From positions 216,871-280,870 of the forward strand of contig JACRLI010000002.1 in assembly GCA_016235265.1 (NCBI GenBank): DNA of 64,000 bases, written 5' to 3'. The stretch comes from Candidatus Eisenbacteria bacterium. GTDB lineage: Bacteria > Eisenbacteria > RBG-16-71-46 > JACRLI01. Below are positions 1-8,523 of the stretch, in pieces. Made by a program: the position numbers and the translations under genes. The first letter of the stretch is position 1, and each line of letters begins with the position of its first letter. Below the pieces are notes generated by a model. It was not told the DNA's origin. It did not search any database and was given only the letters and a program-made list of their open reading frames with translations.

Positions 1-2
1 GC

Positions 3-947
3 GACGCCCTGGGGCCGGCGGTGAAGGTGGTCTCGGGGGAGGCGGGGCTGCTGGCGTGCGCCACCCACCCGGACGCGCCGCTGGTGCTCAATGCGCTGGT
101 GGGCTCGCGGGGGCTCGCGCCCACGCTGGCGGCCCTGGAGTCCGGCCGCACCCTGGCGCTGGCCAACAAGGAGACCCTGGTGGCGGGCGGGCCGCTGGCC
201 GCGCGGGCGGCGCACCGCGGCGGGGGCAAGCTGCTGGCCGTGGACAGCGAGCACTGGGCGCTGGGCGAGCTGCTCGAGGGTCGCGACGCGGCCGAAGCCC
301 GCCAGGTGTGGATCACGGCCTCGGGGGGGCCGCTGCGCGGCATGGATCCCGCACGGTTCGATTCGCTCACACCCGCCGAGGTGCTGGCCCACCCGGTGTG
401 GGCCATGGGGCCGCGAATCACCGTGGACAGCGCCACGCTGCTGAACAAGGGCTTCGAGGTGCTGGAAGCCCGGTGGCTCTACGAGCTGCCGCTGGAGCGC
501 GTGGGCGCGGTGGTGCACCCGGAGGCGCTGGTGCATGCGATGGTGGAGTGGGGCGACGGATCGTGGACGGCGCAGCTGAGCGCTCCGAGCATGTCGCTGC
601 CCATCCAGCGCGCGCTCCTGGGCCGCCGCGCGCACCCCACGCCGGCCCCGCCCCTGGGGCTGCTGCAGGCCGGCGCGCTGCACTTCGAGGAGATCGACAC
701 GCGCGCCTTCCCCTGCTACGGGCTGGCGCGCGCCGCGGGCGAGGCCGGTGGCACCTATCCCGCCGCACTCAACGCCGCCGACGAGGTGGTGGTGGAGGCC
801 TTCCTCGCCGGGCGCATCCGGTTCCCGGATATCGCGCGCCTGCTGCGCCGCGTCCTGGACCGGCACACTCGCCGGGAGCTGGACGGTCCGGGGGACGTGT
901 GGGAGGCGGACCGGGAAGCCCGCGCGCTGGCCCGCGAGATGCTGTGA
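3..947 (+). CDS. dxr: 1-deoxy-D-xylulose 5-phosphate reductoisomerase, 5'-truncated by window edge
   Basis: This cytoplasmic enzyme makes 2-C-methyl-D-erythritol 4-phosphate from DXP with NADPH, the committed step of the MEP isoprenoid pathway. The visible part begins at the window edge, so the NADPH-binding N-terminus is missing. It shows NKETLV, the metal-binding DSEH, and GPRITVDSATLLNKGFEVLEA, which carries the catalytic Asn-Lys and Glu, then the C-terminal helical region ending near AREML. After DSEH the usual Ser/Asn is Trp (DSEHWAL), an odd substitution. The stop overlaps the next GTG by 4 nt. In many diderms dxr is followed directly by rseP; here eight glycan genes lie between them. 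Confidence 0.95.
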   Translation, partial: DALGPAVKVVSGEAGLLACATHPDAPLVLNALVGSRGLAPTLAALESGRTLALANKETLVAGGPLAARAAHRGGGKLLAVDSEHWALGELLEGRDAAEARQVWITASGGPLRGMDPARFDSLTPAEVLAHPVWAMGPRITVDSATLLNKGFEVLEARWLYELPLERVGAVVHPEALVHAMVEWGDGSWTAQLSAPSMSLPIQRALLGRRAHPTPAPPLGLLQAGALHFEEIDTRAFPCYGLARAAGEAGGTYPAALNAADEVVVEAFLAGRIRFPDIARLLRRVLDRHTRRELDGPGDVWEADREARALAREML

Positions 948-2098
948 AGACGCTGTTCGTTTCCGCGGCCCGGCCGTTCAACGCGGAGACGGAACAGAGC
1001 CTGTTCCTCGCCGCGGCGCTGGCCGCGCGCGGGCACGCCTGCCGCTGGATGGCCCCCCCCGGGTCCGGCAGCCTGATGCGCGCCGCGGACGCGGGCCTGC
1101 CCGTCACGGAGTTCCCCGGCACGCACTTCGGCAACAACCCGCTCCGCTTCGCCGCCCAGTGGCGCGCGTTGCGGCGGGAGGTCCGCCGCTTCGGCCCCGA
1201 CGTGATCTACACCGTGGAGTCCCCCGCGCACCTGCTGGGCGCGCTGGTGCGCGGCGCGGCCGCGGGGGCGCCGGGGGCCACCGGCGGGCGCCGGGGCCGG
1301 CCCGCCGCGCTGGTGCGCTGGCGCGGGAGCAACACGCCGTTGCGCCGGCGGCCCGGCAGCCGCGCGCTCTACGACCGCGACACCCGCTTCGTCCTGGTGC
1401 CCTGCGCGCGGCTCGCCGAGGAGGCGCGCGCCGCCGGCTTCCATACCCGGCACTGGCGCGTGCTGGACGGCTGCGTGGACGGAACCCGGTTCTGCCCCGG
1501 CCCGGCCGAGGCTTCGGCGTGGATGGAGGCGGGCCTGGGCCCGGGAGCCGAGGTGGTGGCGCTGACCGCCCGGCTCGCGCCGGTCAAGGGCGTGGGGATC
1601 TTCCTGGAAGCGCTCGAGCGGGTGCGGCGCACGCGACCCAGGGTGGCGGCGGTCCTGATGGGCGAGGCCTGGGAGGGGCAGGAGGCGGCATACCGCGACG
1701 GGGTGGCGCGGCTGGGGCTGGAGGGCGCCGCGCACTGGCTGGGCCGGCGCGAGGACGTGGTCCGCTGGCTGCGGCTGGCCCGGGTGGGGGTGGTGAGCTC
1801 GGTGGGCAGCGAGCTGCACAGCCGGGCCGCCCTGGAGTACATGGCCTGCGGGCTGCCGGTGGCGGCCACGCGCGTGGGAGTGCTGCCCGAGTGGCTGGAG
1901 GGCCGCCCGTGGGCGCGCCTGGCGCCGCCGGGCGACGCCGCCGGGCTGGCGGAGGCGATCGTGGAGCTGCTCTCGGATCCCGCCCGCGAGGAGCTGGGCG
2001 CGGCGGCGAGGGCGGAGGCGCTGACCCGGTTCTCCCCGGCGCGGTTCACGTCCGAAGTGGAGGCGGTGCTGCTCGAGGCCGCGGGGGCCGGGGAGTGA
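944..2098 (+). CDS. GT4-type glycosyltransferase
   Basis: Predicted GT-B fold glycosyltransferase of 384 residues that probably adds a sugar to a lipopolysaccharide core or other surface glycan at the cytoplasmic face of the inner membrane. The N-terminal half has an acceptor-domain start (MKTLFVSAARPFNAETEQS). The C-terminal half has the donor-domain pattern ALTARLAPVKGVGIFLEAL followed by LHSRAALEYMACGLPVAATRVGVLPEWL, the GT4 region with the E-x7-E-like element. The GTG start at 944 overlaps the dxr stop (GTGA); longer in-frame extensions would lie wholly inside dxr. First of eight coupled glycan genes. The sugar specificity cannot be read from sequence. Confidence 0.85.
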   Translation: MKTLFVSAARPFNAETEQSLFLAAALAARGHACRWMAPPGSGSLMRAADAGLPVTEFPGTHFGNNPLRFAAQWRALRREVRRFGPDVIYTVESPAHLLGALVRGAAAGAPGATGGRRGRPAALVRWRGSNTPLRRRPGSRALYDRDTRFVLVPCARLAEEARAAGFHTRHWRVLDGCVDGTRFCPGPAEASAWMEAGLGPGAEVVALTARLAPVKGVGIFLEALERVRRTRPRVAAVLMGEAWEGQEAAYRDGVARLGLEGAAHWLGRREDVVRWLRLARVGVVSSVGSELHSRAALEYMACGLPVAATRVGVLPEWLEGRPWARLAPPGDAAGLAEAIVELLSDPAREELGAAARAEALTRFSPARFTSEVEAVLLEAAGAGE

Positions 2099-3174
2099 AG
2101 GAACTGGAGCGCGGCGCCCGGCGCGGGCTGGCCCGGATTCTCGGAGGCGTGTTTCGCCCGGAGCCCGAGCCCGCATGGGACCGCGGGGCGCTGCGCCGGG
2201 TCGCGGTGCTGCGCCTGGACCGTCGCCTGGGCAACCAGGTGATCCTGTTCCCGATGCTGGAGGCGCTCCGCCGCGCGTGTCCCGCCGCCGAGATCGAGGT
2301 CATCGCCCCGGGCCCCTACGACGCGGCCTACGAGGGGCTGGAGTCGGTTACCCGCGTGCTGCGCTTCGAGCGTTCCTCGCCGGGCCATGCGGAGGGCTGG
2401 CGGACCATCCCCGCCCTGCGCTCCCGCCGCTACGACATGGTGATCGAGGCCGGCCATCACCACACCTTCTCGTTGTCGGGGGCGCTGCTCGCGCGCGCGC
2501 TGGGCGCGCCCCTGCGGCTGGGCTTTCGGCGCGGCGACAGCCCGCGTCACCTCAACATCCTGGTGGACGCGCCCCTCGCCCCGGGCCCCGGGCGCGCCCG
2601 GATCTTCTTCGAGCTGGCGCGCCGGCTGGACCCGGCGGCGGTGTACGCCCCTCCCCGGTGGAAGGTAACGCCCGCCGAGCGGGCCGCGGGCGAGGCGGCG
2701 CGCCGCCGCCTGGGCCTGGGCGCGGGGGCCGTGGGCATCCACCCCGGGGGACGCGGCGCTCGGCAGTGGCCGCGGGAGAACTTCGAGTCGGTGGCCCGGG
2801 CGCTGGCGGACTCAGGGCTCCAGCCGGTGCTGTTCCTGGGAGCCGGGGAGGCGGACCAGGCGGGGGCGTGGCGCGCCGCGGCCGGTCATGCGTGGCGCCT
2901 GGTGGAGACCCCGCCGCTGCGCGAATTCGCCGCGCTGGTGGAGGGTCTCTCGGGCTGGGTGTCCGGGGACACCGGCCCGCTCCACGTGGCGGTGGCGCTG
3001 GGGGTGCCGGCGGTGGGCGCGCTGCTGCACCCGGAGAGTCTGGAGGCGCTGGAGGAATCGCCCCGCTACCGGGGGATCCTGCGCGTCGGGAGCGGGCCCG
3101 GGGTGGACGAGGTGGTGGAGACGTTGTGCGCGCTTCGGGCCGGCGGCGGGCCGGCGGGGGGACCGTGGACCTGA
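2095..3174 (+). CDS. GT9 (heptosyltransferase-like) glycosyltransferase with altered catalytic motif
   Basis: A 359-residue member of the ADP-heptose:LPS heptosyltransferase family (GT9). After a 33-residue N-terminal extension the Rossmann motif reads VAVLRLDRRLGNQVILFP, where GT9 enzymes normally have LGD. The presumed catalytic Asp is therefore Asn47 (codon AAC at 2233). The C-terminal domain has the usual HPGG element (IHPGGRGARQWPRENFESV) and SGDTGPLHVAVALGVP for nucleotide-sugar binding. The GTG start overlaps the preceding stop by 4 nt. It probably acts in core or glycan assembly, but the Asp-to-Asn change makes the activity uncertain. Confidence 0.82.
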   Translation: MKELERGARRGLARILGGVFRPEPEPAWDRGALRRVAVLRLDRRLGNQVILFPMLEALRRACPAAEIEVIAPGPYDAAYEGLESVTRVLRFERSSPGHAEGWRTIPALRSRRYDMVIEAGHHHTFSLSGALLARALGAPLRLGFRRGDSPRHLNILVDAPLAPGPGRARIFFELARRLDPAAVYAPPRWKVTPAERAAGEAARRRLGLGAGAVGIHPGGRGARQWPRENFESVARALADSGLQPVLFLGAGEADQAGAWRAAAGHAWRLVETPPLREFAALVEGLSGWVSGDTGPLHVAVALGVPAVGALLHPESLEALEESPRYRGILRVGSGPGVDEVVETLCALRAGGGPAGGPWT

Positions 3175-4211
3175 TCCTGCTGAAGTCGGCCATCCGCGCG
3201 GTGACCCTGGCCGGCGTGCGGCCGCGCCGCGGGACCGCGCTGCCCGACCGGGCCCGGGTGCTGCTGCTGCGCCACGACCGCATCGGGGACGCGCTGCTGT
3301 CCACGTGCTTCCTCGATGCGCTGGCCCGCCATCGCCCGGGCTGGAAGGTGGACCTGCTGCTGGGCCGCGACAATCTCCGCGTGCTGGACGGGCGGGCCGA
3401 GATCGGCCGGCGCTGGTGCTACGACCGGCGCGCCCTCAACACCTTCCGGCTGGCCCGCGCGCTGCGCGCCGAGCGCTACGACCTGGCCATCGACCTGATG
3501 AACCACCCCTCGCTCACCTCCTCGGTGTTCATGCGGCTGATGCGCCCGCGCCTCTCCGCGGGCTTCCACGAGGAGCGCCGCGGCTTTCCCTTCGACATCC
3601 CGGTGCCCGCGCAGCCGCGCAGCACGGTGCACATCGTGAAGCGCCTCGGCGAGCTGTTGCGCGCGCTGGGCTGCCCGGCGCCCGACGACGAGCTCCGGCT
3701 CCGCTTCGAGCCCACCGCGGCGGCCCGCGCCCGGGCCCGAGCGGTCCTGGAGCCGCTGCGCGCGGGGGGCGCGCGGCTGTGCGGCGTGAACACCAGCGCC
3801 GGCGCCCTGGACCGCTTCTGGGGCGCGGAGAACTACCGCGCCTTCCTCCTGGGCGCGGCGCGGCGCTTTCCAGGCCAGCGCTTCGTGGTGTTCGCCGTGC
3901 CCGCGGAGATGGACCGGGCGGCGCGCATCGCGGATCGCGTCTCCGGCGCGGTGCTGGCGCCCCCGACCGGCTCCTTTGACGAGTTCGCCGCGACCATCGA
4001 GGGCATGGACTCCGTGCTCACGCCGGACACCTCGGTGGTGCACCTGTGCGCCGCCTTCGGAATCCCCGAGGTGGTGCTCTACGCCGACGAGAACAAGGCC
4101 CTGGTGTGGGCCCCGTGGGGCGTGGAGCACCGGGCGCTGATCGCGCGCCGGGGGATGGAGTCCATCCCGGCCTCGGAGGCGGTGGACGCGTGGTCGGAGC
4201 TGGTCCGATGA
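3165..4211 (+). CDS. GT9 (heptosyltransferase-like) glycosyltransferase
   Basis: A 348-residue GT9-family transferase. The N-terminal motif VLLLRHDRIGDALLST keeps the catalytic Asp missing from the upstream paralogue. The acceptor domain is followed by GVNTSAGALDRFWGAENYRAF (equivalent to the HPGG region) and TPDTSVVHLCAAFGIPEVVLYADE, the donor-binding D-T-x-x-x-H-x-x-A pattern. The GTG start at 3165 overlaps the previous gene by 10 nt, and the end overlaps the next ATG by 4 nt. Likely cytoplasmic and membrane-associated, adding a heptose or related sugar to lipid-linked glycan. The precise donor is unknown. Confidence 0.85.
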   Translation: MDLILLKSAIRAVTLAGVRPRRGTALPDRARVLLLRHDRIGDALLSTCFLDALARHRPGWKVDLLLGRDNLRVLDGRAEIGRRWCYDRRALNTFRLARALRAERYDLAIDLMNHPSLTSSVFMRLMRPRLSAGFHEERRGFPFDIPVPAQPRSTVHIVKRLGELLRALGCPAPDDELRLRFEPTAAARARARAVLEPLRAGGARLCGVNTSAGALDRFWGAENYRAFLLGAARRFPGQRFVVFAVPAEMDRAARIADRVSGAVLAPPTGSFDEFAATIEGMDSVLTPDTSVVHLCAAFGIPEVVLYADENKALVWAPWGVEHRALIARRGMESIPASEAVDAWSELVR

Positions 4212-5329
4212 ACCTGGTGGTGCTGGACTCGGCCCGGCCGGCGGTGCTGGGAGGAGTGGAGCGGTCGCTGGCGGACCTGGCGGGCCGCGCACGACGCCTG
4301 GGCCACGACGCGCGCGCCGTGGGACGCGCCGGCTCGCGGTTCGCGGCACACTGCGCCGCGCTGGGCCTGCCCACCCTGGAGCTGCCCCTGCGCAACGGGC
4401 TGGACCTCGCCTCGGCCGGGCGGCTGCGCGCGCTGTTCGCCGACCACCGCACCGATGCCGTGCTGGGGGCCACCACCCGCGACGCGCGCCTGGCCGGCCT
4501 GGCGCGCGTGGGGCGTGCCGGCCCGTGCGTGGCGCTGCTGATGGGCCTGCCGATGATCCGCGATTCGTGGTCCCACCGGTTCACCTACCGCTGGTTCGTG
4601 GACGCGCTGTGCTCGCCCACGCCGTGGCTGCTCGAGGTCTCCGAGCGCTACCCGTTCGCGCGCCGCCTGCCGGTGGCGGTGCTGCCCGACGGCGTGGACG
4701 AGGCGCTCTTTCCGCCGCTGTCGGGCCTGTCCACCTCGCGCGCCGCGGCGCGCGCGGAAGCCGGGATTCCGGCGGGCCGGGCGGTGTTCGCCAGCGTCGG
4801 CCACCTGGTGGCGCGCAAGAACCTGCTGTGGGTGCCGCCGCTCCTGGCGCGGCTGCCCGGCGGCCTGGACTGGGAGTGGTGGGTGATCGGCGACGGCCCG
4901 CAGGAGACTGAGGTGCTGGCGTCGCTGCGCACGCTCGGGCTGGTCCACCGGGTGAAGATGCTGGGCCACCGCGACGACGTCCCGCGGCTGCTGCTGTGCG
5001 CCGACGCCCTGGTGATGCCCTCCCGGGCAGAACAGCTGCCGCTGGCCGCGCTGGAGGCCCGGCGGGCGGGGGTGCCGCACGTGCTCATCTCCCCGGTGGG
5101 CGCGGTGGAGGAGATGCGCTCGCTGGGCATGCGGGTGCTGCCCGCGGACGACGCGGCGGCGTGGCTGGCGGCGCTGGAGTCCGCGGCCCGGGCGCCGGGC
5201 GGATGCGACCCGCCCCGCGAGTGGCGCCACGGGGCCGACGCGGCGGCCTCGGGAAGGCTGCGCTTCCTCGAGGAACTGGCGTGGCTCGTCGCCGGCGCGC
5301 GCGGGGCGGCCGCCGGGGGGCGGGCGTGA
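4208..5329 (+). CDS. GT4-type glycosyltransferase
   Basis: A 373-residue GT-B transferase. It begins with VVLDSARPAVLGGVERSLADLA, the GGVE nucleophile-loop pattern common in GT4 enzymes. The donor domain has ASVGHLVARKNLLWVPPLLARL, then VIGDGPQETEVLASL, then MPSRAEQLPLAALEARRAGVPHVLI, which is the E-x7-E region. The ATG start overlaps the previous stop (ATGA), indicating translational coupling. It probably works on the same surface glycan as its neighbours. The sugar is not deducible. Confidence 0.85.
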   Translation: MNLVVLDSARPAVLGGVERSLADLAGRARRLGHDARAVGRAGSRFAAHCAALGLPTLELPLRNGLDLASAGRLRALFADHRTDAVLGATTRDARLAGLARVGRAGPCVALLMGLPMIRDSWSHRFTYRWFVDALCSPTPWLLEVSERYPFARRLPVAVLPDGVDEALFPPLSGLSTSRAAARAEAGIPAGRAVFASVGHLVARKNLLWVPPLLARLPGGLDWEWWVIGDGPQETEVLASLRTLGLVHRVKMLGHRDDVPRLLLCADALVMPSRAEQLPLAALEARRAGVPHVLISPVGAVEEMRSLGMRVLPADDAAAWLAALESAARAPGGCDPPREWRHGADAAASGRLRFLEELAWLVAGARGAAAGGRA

Positions 5330-6420
5330 AGATCCTGTTCTGCAATTCCATGAAGGGCCTCGGGGGAGGCGAGCGCTGGCTGCTGGACTCCGCGGCCGGG
5401 TTGCTCCGCCGGGGCCACCAGGTGTGGGTATCCGGGCGCGCCGGCGGGCCGGTGCTGGCGCGCGCGGCGCAGGCCGGCGCGCGCACGCTGCCCGCGCCCT
5501 TCGCCGGCGACCTGGACCTGGCCACCGTGGCGGTGCTGGGCCGGTTCCAGGCCCGCGAATCCCCGGACGTGGTGGTGGCGCAGATTCAGCGGGCGCACCG
5601 GCTGTGCGCGCTGGCCGCTCCGGCCGGGGGCGGAGTGCCGCTGGTGCTGCGCGTGGGGCAGCTGCGGCGCGTGCCCCGCAAGTGGTTCAACCGGCTGGCG
5701 TGGAGCCGCCTGGCGCTGGTCCTCGCCAACTGCGAGGCCATCCGCGCGGACCTGGCGCACACCGGCCTGGTTCCGGCCGGTCGCTTGAGGGTGCTGTACA
5801 ACGGGCTGCCCCCGGTCGCGCCGCACGAGCGGGCGGCGGCGCGGGCGGCGATCGGGGCCGGCCCCGGCGACGAGGTCGTGGCGTGCGTGGCGCGCCTGGC
5901 GGTGCGCAAGGGGCACGAGACCCTGCTGGCCGCGTGGCCCGCGGTGCGGGCGGCCCGCCCGCGGGCCCGGCTCCTCCTGGCCGGCGGGGGTTCGCGCGCC
6001 GCGGAATTGCGGGGGCTGGCGGGCCGTCTGGGGCTGCAGGACTCGGTGAGCTTCCTGGGCGAAGTGCAGGACGTGGCATCGGTGTGGGCCGCGGCGGACC
6101 TCTCGGTGCTGCCCTCCGAGCTGGAAGGCCTGCCCTACGCGGTGCTGGAGTCCATGGCTGCCGGCGTGCCGTGCGTGGCCACCCGCGTGGCCGGGGTTCC
6201 GGAGATGCTGGAGCACGAGGTGAGCGGCCTGCTGGTGCCGCCACGCGACGCGGGGGCGCTGGCGCGCGAACTGGTCCGCGGGCTCGCCGACGGGCCGCTG
6301 CGGGCGCGGCTGGTGTCGGGAGCAGCCCGGACCGCGCGCGAGCGCTTCGGCTACTCCGAAATGCTGGACCGGTTCGAGGCCTGGATGCTGGAGGTGGCGG
6401 ATGGCCGGGTCCGTGCGTGA
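5326..6420 (+). CDS. GT4-type glycosyltransferase
   Basis: A 364-residue GT-B glycosyltransferase. The N-terminus ILFCNSMKGLGGGERWLLDSAA has the G-G-G-E pattern of GT4 enzymes. The donor domain shows CVARLAVRKGHETLLAAWPAV, then SVLPSELEGLPYAVLESMAAGVPCVATRVAGVPEML, a textbook GT4 E-x7-E segment, followed by GLLVPPRDAGALA. The GTG start overlaps the preceding stop by 4 nt. Its 3' end overlaps the next ATG by 20 nt. Likely an LPS core or O-chain transferase at the cytoplasmic membrane. Confidence 0.87.
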   Translation: MKILFCNSMKGLGGGERWLLDSAAGLLRRGHQVWVSGRAGGPVLARAAQAGARTLPAPFAGDLDLATVAVLGRFQARESPDVVVAQIQRAHRLCALAAPAGGGVPLVLRVGQLRRVPRKWFNRLAWSRLALVLANCEAIRADLAHTGLVPAGRLRVLYNGLPPVAPHERAAARAAIGAGPGDEVVACVARLAVRKGHETLLAAWPAVRAARPRARLLLAGGGSRAAELRGLAGRLGLQDSVSFLGEVQDVASVWAAADLSVLPSELEGLPYAVLESMAAGVPCVATRVAGVPEMLEHEVSGLLVPPRDAGALARELVRGLADGPLRARLVSGAARTARERFGYSEMLDRFEAWMLEVADGRVRA

Positions 6421-7477
6421 GGATCTTCCACGCGGCGCGGCGTCCTCCGGGGGATGCTCCCTCGAACCGGCGTCGGTGCGCCGCCTGGTGGTGGTGCAGC
6501 TCTACTTTCTCGGCGACACGCTGCTGGCCACCCCCGCGCTCCGCGCGCTGCGGCGGCGCTTCCCTGGCGCCGCGCTCGAGGTGGTGGTGAAGCGCCGCTC
6601 CGCCGCGGCCCTGGAGCGCAATCCGAACGTGGACCGGGTCACGCACTACGACCCGCCGCGCGTGTGGCAGCGGCCCTTCCACTGGGCGGCGCTGGCCCGG
6701 GGCTGGCGGGACGGTGGAGTGGACCTGGCGGTGGACCTCACCGCCGACGGCCGCGCCGAGCGCCTGCTGGCCGGCATGCGGCCCGCGCATTCGGTGGGCT
6801 TCCACCGCGAGGGCCGGATCGCGGCACGGCCCGGGATCCCCAAGGCCTGCGGGCCGGAGCACGTGTCCCGTCACATGCTGGAGCTGGTCGGCCTGGTGGG
6901 CGCGACGGGGGATGCCCGGCTGGAGTTCCATCCTTCCCCGGGCGCGCGCGAGGCGGCGCGAGCCTGGCGCGGGGGGCTGCGGGGCCCGGTGGTGGCGCTG
7001 CACCCCGGGGGCAACCGCAAGCTGCGGCGGTGGCGGCCGGACCGTTTCGCCGCCCTGGCGCGCGGGCTGGCCGCGGGCGGCGCCCACGTGTGGGTCATCG
7101 GGGGACGCGGCGAGAGGGCCCTGGGGGCGCTGCTGGCCCGCGAGGGCGCCGAGGACGCCAGCGGCAGGCTGGATCTCGACGCGGCGGCGGCGCGGCTCGA
7201 GGAGAGCGACCTGCTGGTGGCCAACGATTCCGGGCCGATGCACCTCGCCGCGGCGGTGGGCACGCCGGTGCTGGCCCTGTTCGGCCCGTCGCTGCCGCAC
7301 ACCGCGGCGCCGCTGGGCCCGCAGCACGCGCACCTGCACGTGCGCCTCGAGTGCTGTCCGTGCGACCAGCGCCGCTGCGTGCGCCCGAACGATTTCTGCC
7401 TCGACCGCATCCCCGTGGAGCAGGCGCTGGAGCGGGCGCGGGAGATGCTGGGAGCGTCCGTGGAAGGGACCCCGTGA
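6401..7477 (+). CDS. GT9 (heptosyltransferase-like) glycosyltransferase
   Basis: A GT9-family protein of 358 residues with VVVQLYFLGDTLLATPALRALR (catalytic LGD present), LHPGGNRKLRRWRPDRFAAL and VANDSGPMHLAAAVGTPVLALFGPS, all hallmarks of ADP-heptose:LPS heptosyltransferases. A Cys-rich segment near the C-terminus (ECCPCDQRRCVRPNDFC, five Cys) resembles the cysteine cluster found in many RfaF-like proteins. The ATG at 6401 lies 20 nt inside the upstream gene; an in-frame GTG at 6413 is an alternative start. The strongest heptosyltransferase candidate of the three GT9 genes here. Confidence 0.88.
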   Translation: MAGSVREDLPRGAASSGGCSLEPASVRRLVVVQLYFLGDTLLATPALRALRRRFPGAALEVVVKRRSAAALERNPNVDRVTHYDPPRVWQRPFHWAALARGWRDGGVDLAVDLTADGRAERLLAGMRPAHSVGFHREGRIAARPGIPKACGPEHVSRHMLELVGLVGATGDARLEFHPSPGAREAARAWRGGLRGPVVALHPGGNRKLRRWRPDRFAALARGLAAGGAHVWVIGGRGERALGALLAREGAEDASGRLDLDAAAARLEESDLLVANDSGPMHLAAAVGTPVLALFGPSLPHTAAPLGPQHAHLHVRLECCPCDQRRCVRPNDFCLDRIPVEQALERAREMLGASVEGTP

Positions 7478-8523
7478 GCGCGCGCCGGCCCCTGCGGGTG
7501 ATGCTGCTGAACTCCGCCGCGCCGGATCGCTCGGGGGGCGCCGAAGTGTGGATGCGACGCGCCCTCGGCATGCTGGCGGCGATGGGCCACCAGGCGACAG
7601 GGCTGGCGCCGGCGGGTTCCCCGGCGCTGCCGGGGGGCGATGGGAGCCCGGCGGAGGGCGGCCCGCGGGGGCACGCGTGGGACGGCGGCCTGGGTTCCCT
7701 GGCGCGCACCCTGCGCGAGTTCCGTCCCGACGTGGCCGTCGCCGTACAGCACCGCGACCTGCGCCGGCTGTGGTGGGCTGCGCGCGGCACCCCGGTGCGG
7801 CGCGTCATGGCCCGGCACCTGGCGTCGGAGAAGCCCAGCTGGAAGCGCCGCTTCCACTACGCGCAGCTTTGCGACGCCGTGTGGACCACGTCCGAGTACA
7901 TGCGCGGTCGGCTGGAGCGGCTGGATCGCGTGGCCCCGCACAGGATCTTCGTGATGCGCCCGTCCCTGCCGCCCCTGCCGGCCCGGCCGGAACCGGGTGG
8001 TCCGCCCACGCTGCTGTGCGTGGGCCGGCTGGCGCCGGAGAAGGGCCAGGACGTGCTGCTGCTCGCGCGGCAACGGATGCGCATGCCGGCGCGTCTGTGC
8101 ATCATCGGGCGCGGGCGCGAGGAAGCGGCGTTGCGCTCCCTGGCGCGCAGTTTGGGGCTGGAGGACGCGGTGGAGTGGACCGCGCACCTGGACGACCTGG
8201 CTCCGGCGTTCGCGGCGGCGCACCTGGCGGTACAGCCCTCGCGGCTCGAGGCGTTCGGGCTGGCGGCGCTGGAGGCACTCGCGCGCGGGGTGCCGGTGGT
8301 GGGCTCGCGCGTGGGGGGCTTGCCGGAAGTCGTGGGGGAGGCGGGGGAGCTGGTGGAGCCGGACGATCCCGCGGCGCTGGCCGCGGCCCTGGACCGCGGC
8401 CTGCAGGACGGCGCCCTGCGCGCGGGGTGGTCGGAGTCCGGAGTGCTGCGGGCGCGCTCGCTGTTCTCGCCCGCCGAGGAGGCGCGCTCGCTGGAGCGGG
8501 CGCTGGAAGGGAGCCTGCCGTGA
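7474..8523 (+). CDS. GT4-type glycosyltransferase
   Basis: A 349-residue GT-B transferase. The N-terminus has SAAPDRSGGAEVWMRRAL, the GGAE pattern. The donor domain has LLCVGRLAPEKGQDVLLLA, then CIIGRGREEAALRSLA, then VQPSRLEAFGLAALEALARGVPVVGSRVGGLPEVV, which holds the paired glutamates of GT4 enzymes. The GTG start overlaps the previous stop (GTGA), and its stop overlaps the ligase GTG by 4 nt. Probably the last transferase before the ligase step. Confidence 0.87.
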   Translation: MSARRPLRVMLLNSAAPDRSGGAEVWMRRALGMLAAMGHQATGLAPAGSPALPGGDGSPAEGGPRGHAWDGGLGSLARTLREFRPDVAVAVQHRDLRRLWWAARGTPVRRVMARHLASEKPSWKRRFHYAQLCDAVWTTSEYMRGRLERLDRVAPHRIFVMRPSLPPLPARPEPGGPPTLLCVGRLAPEKGQDVLLLARQRMRMPARLCIIGRGREEAALRSLARSLGLEDAVEWTAHLDDLAPAFAAAHLAVQPSRLEAFGLAALEALARGVPVVGSRVGGLPEVVGEAGELVEPDDPAALAAALDRGLQDGALRAGWSESGVLRARSLFSPAEEARSLERALEGSLP

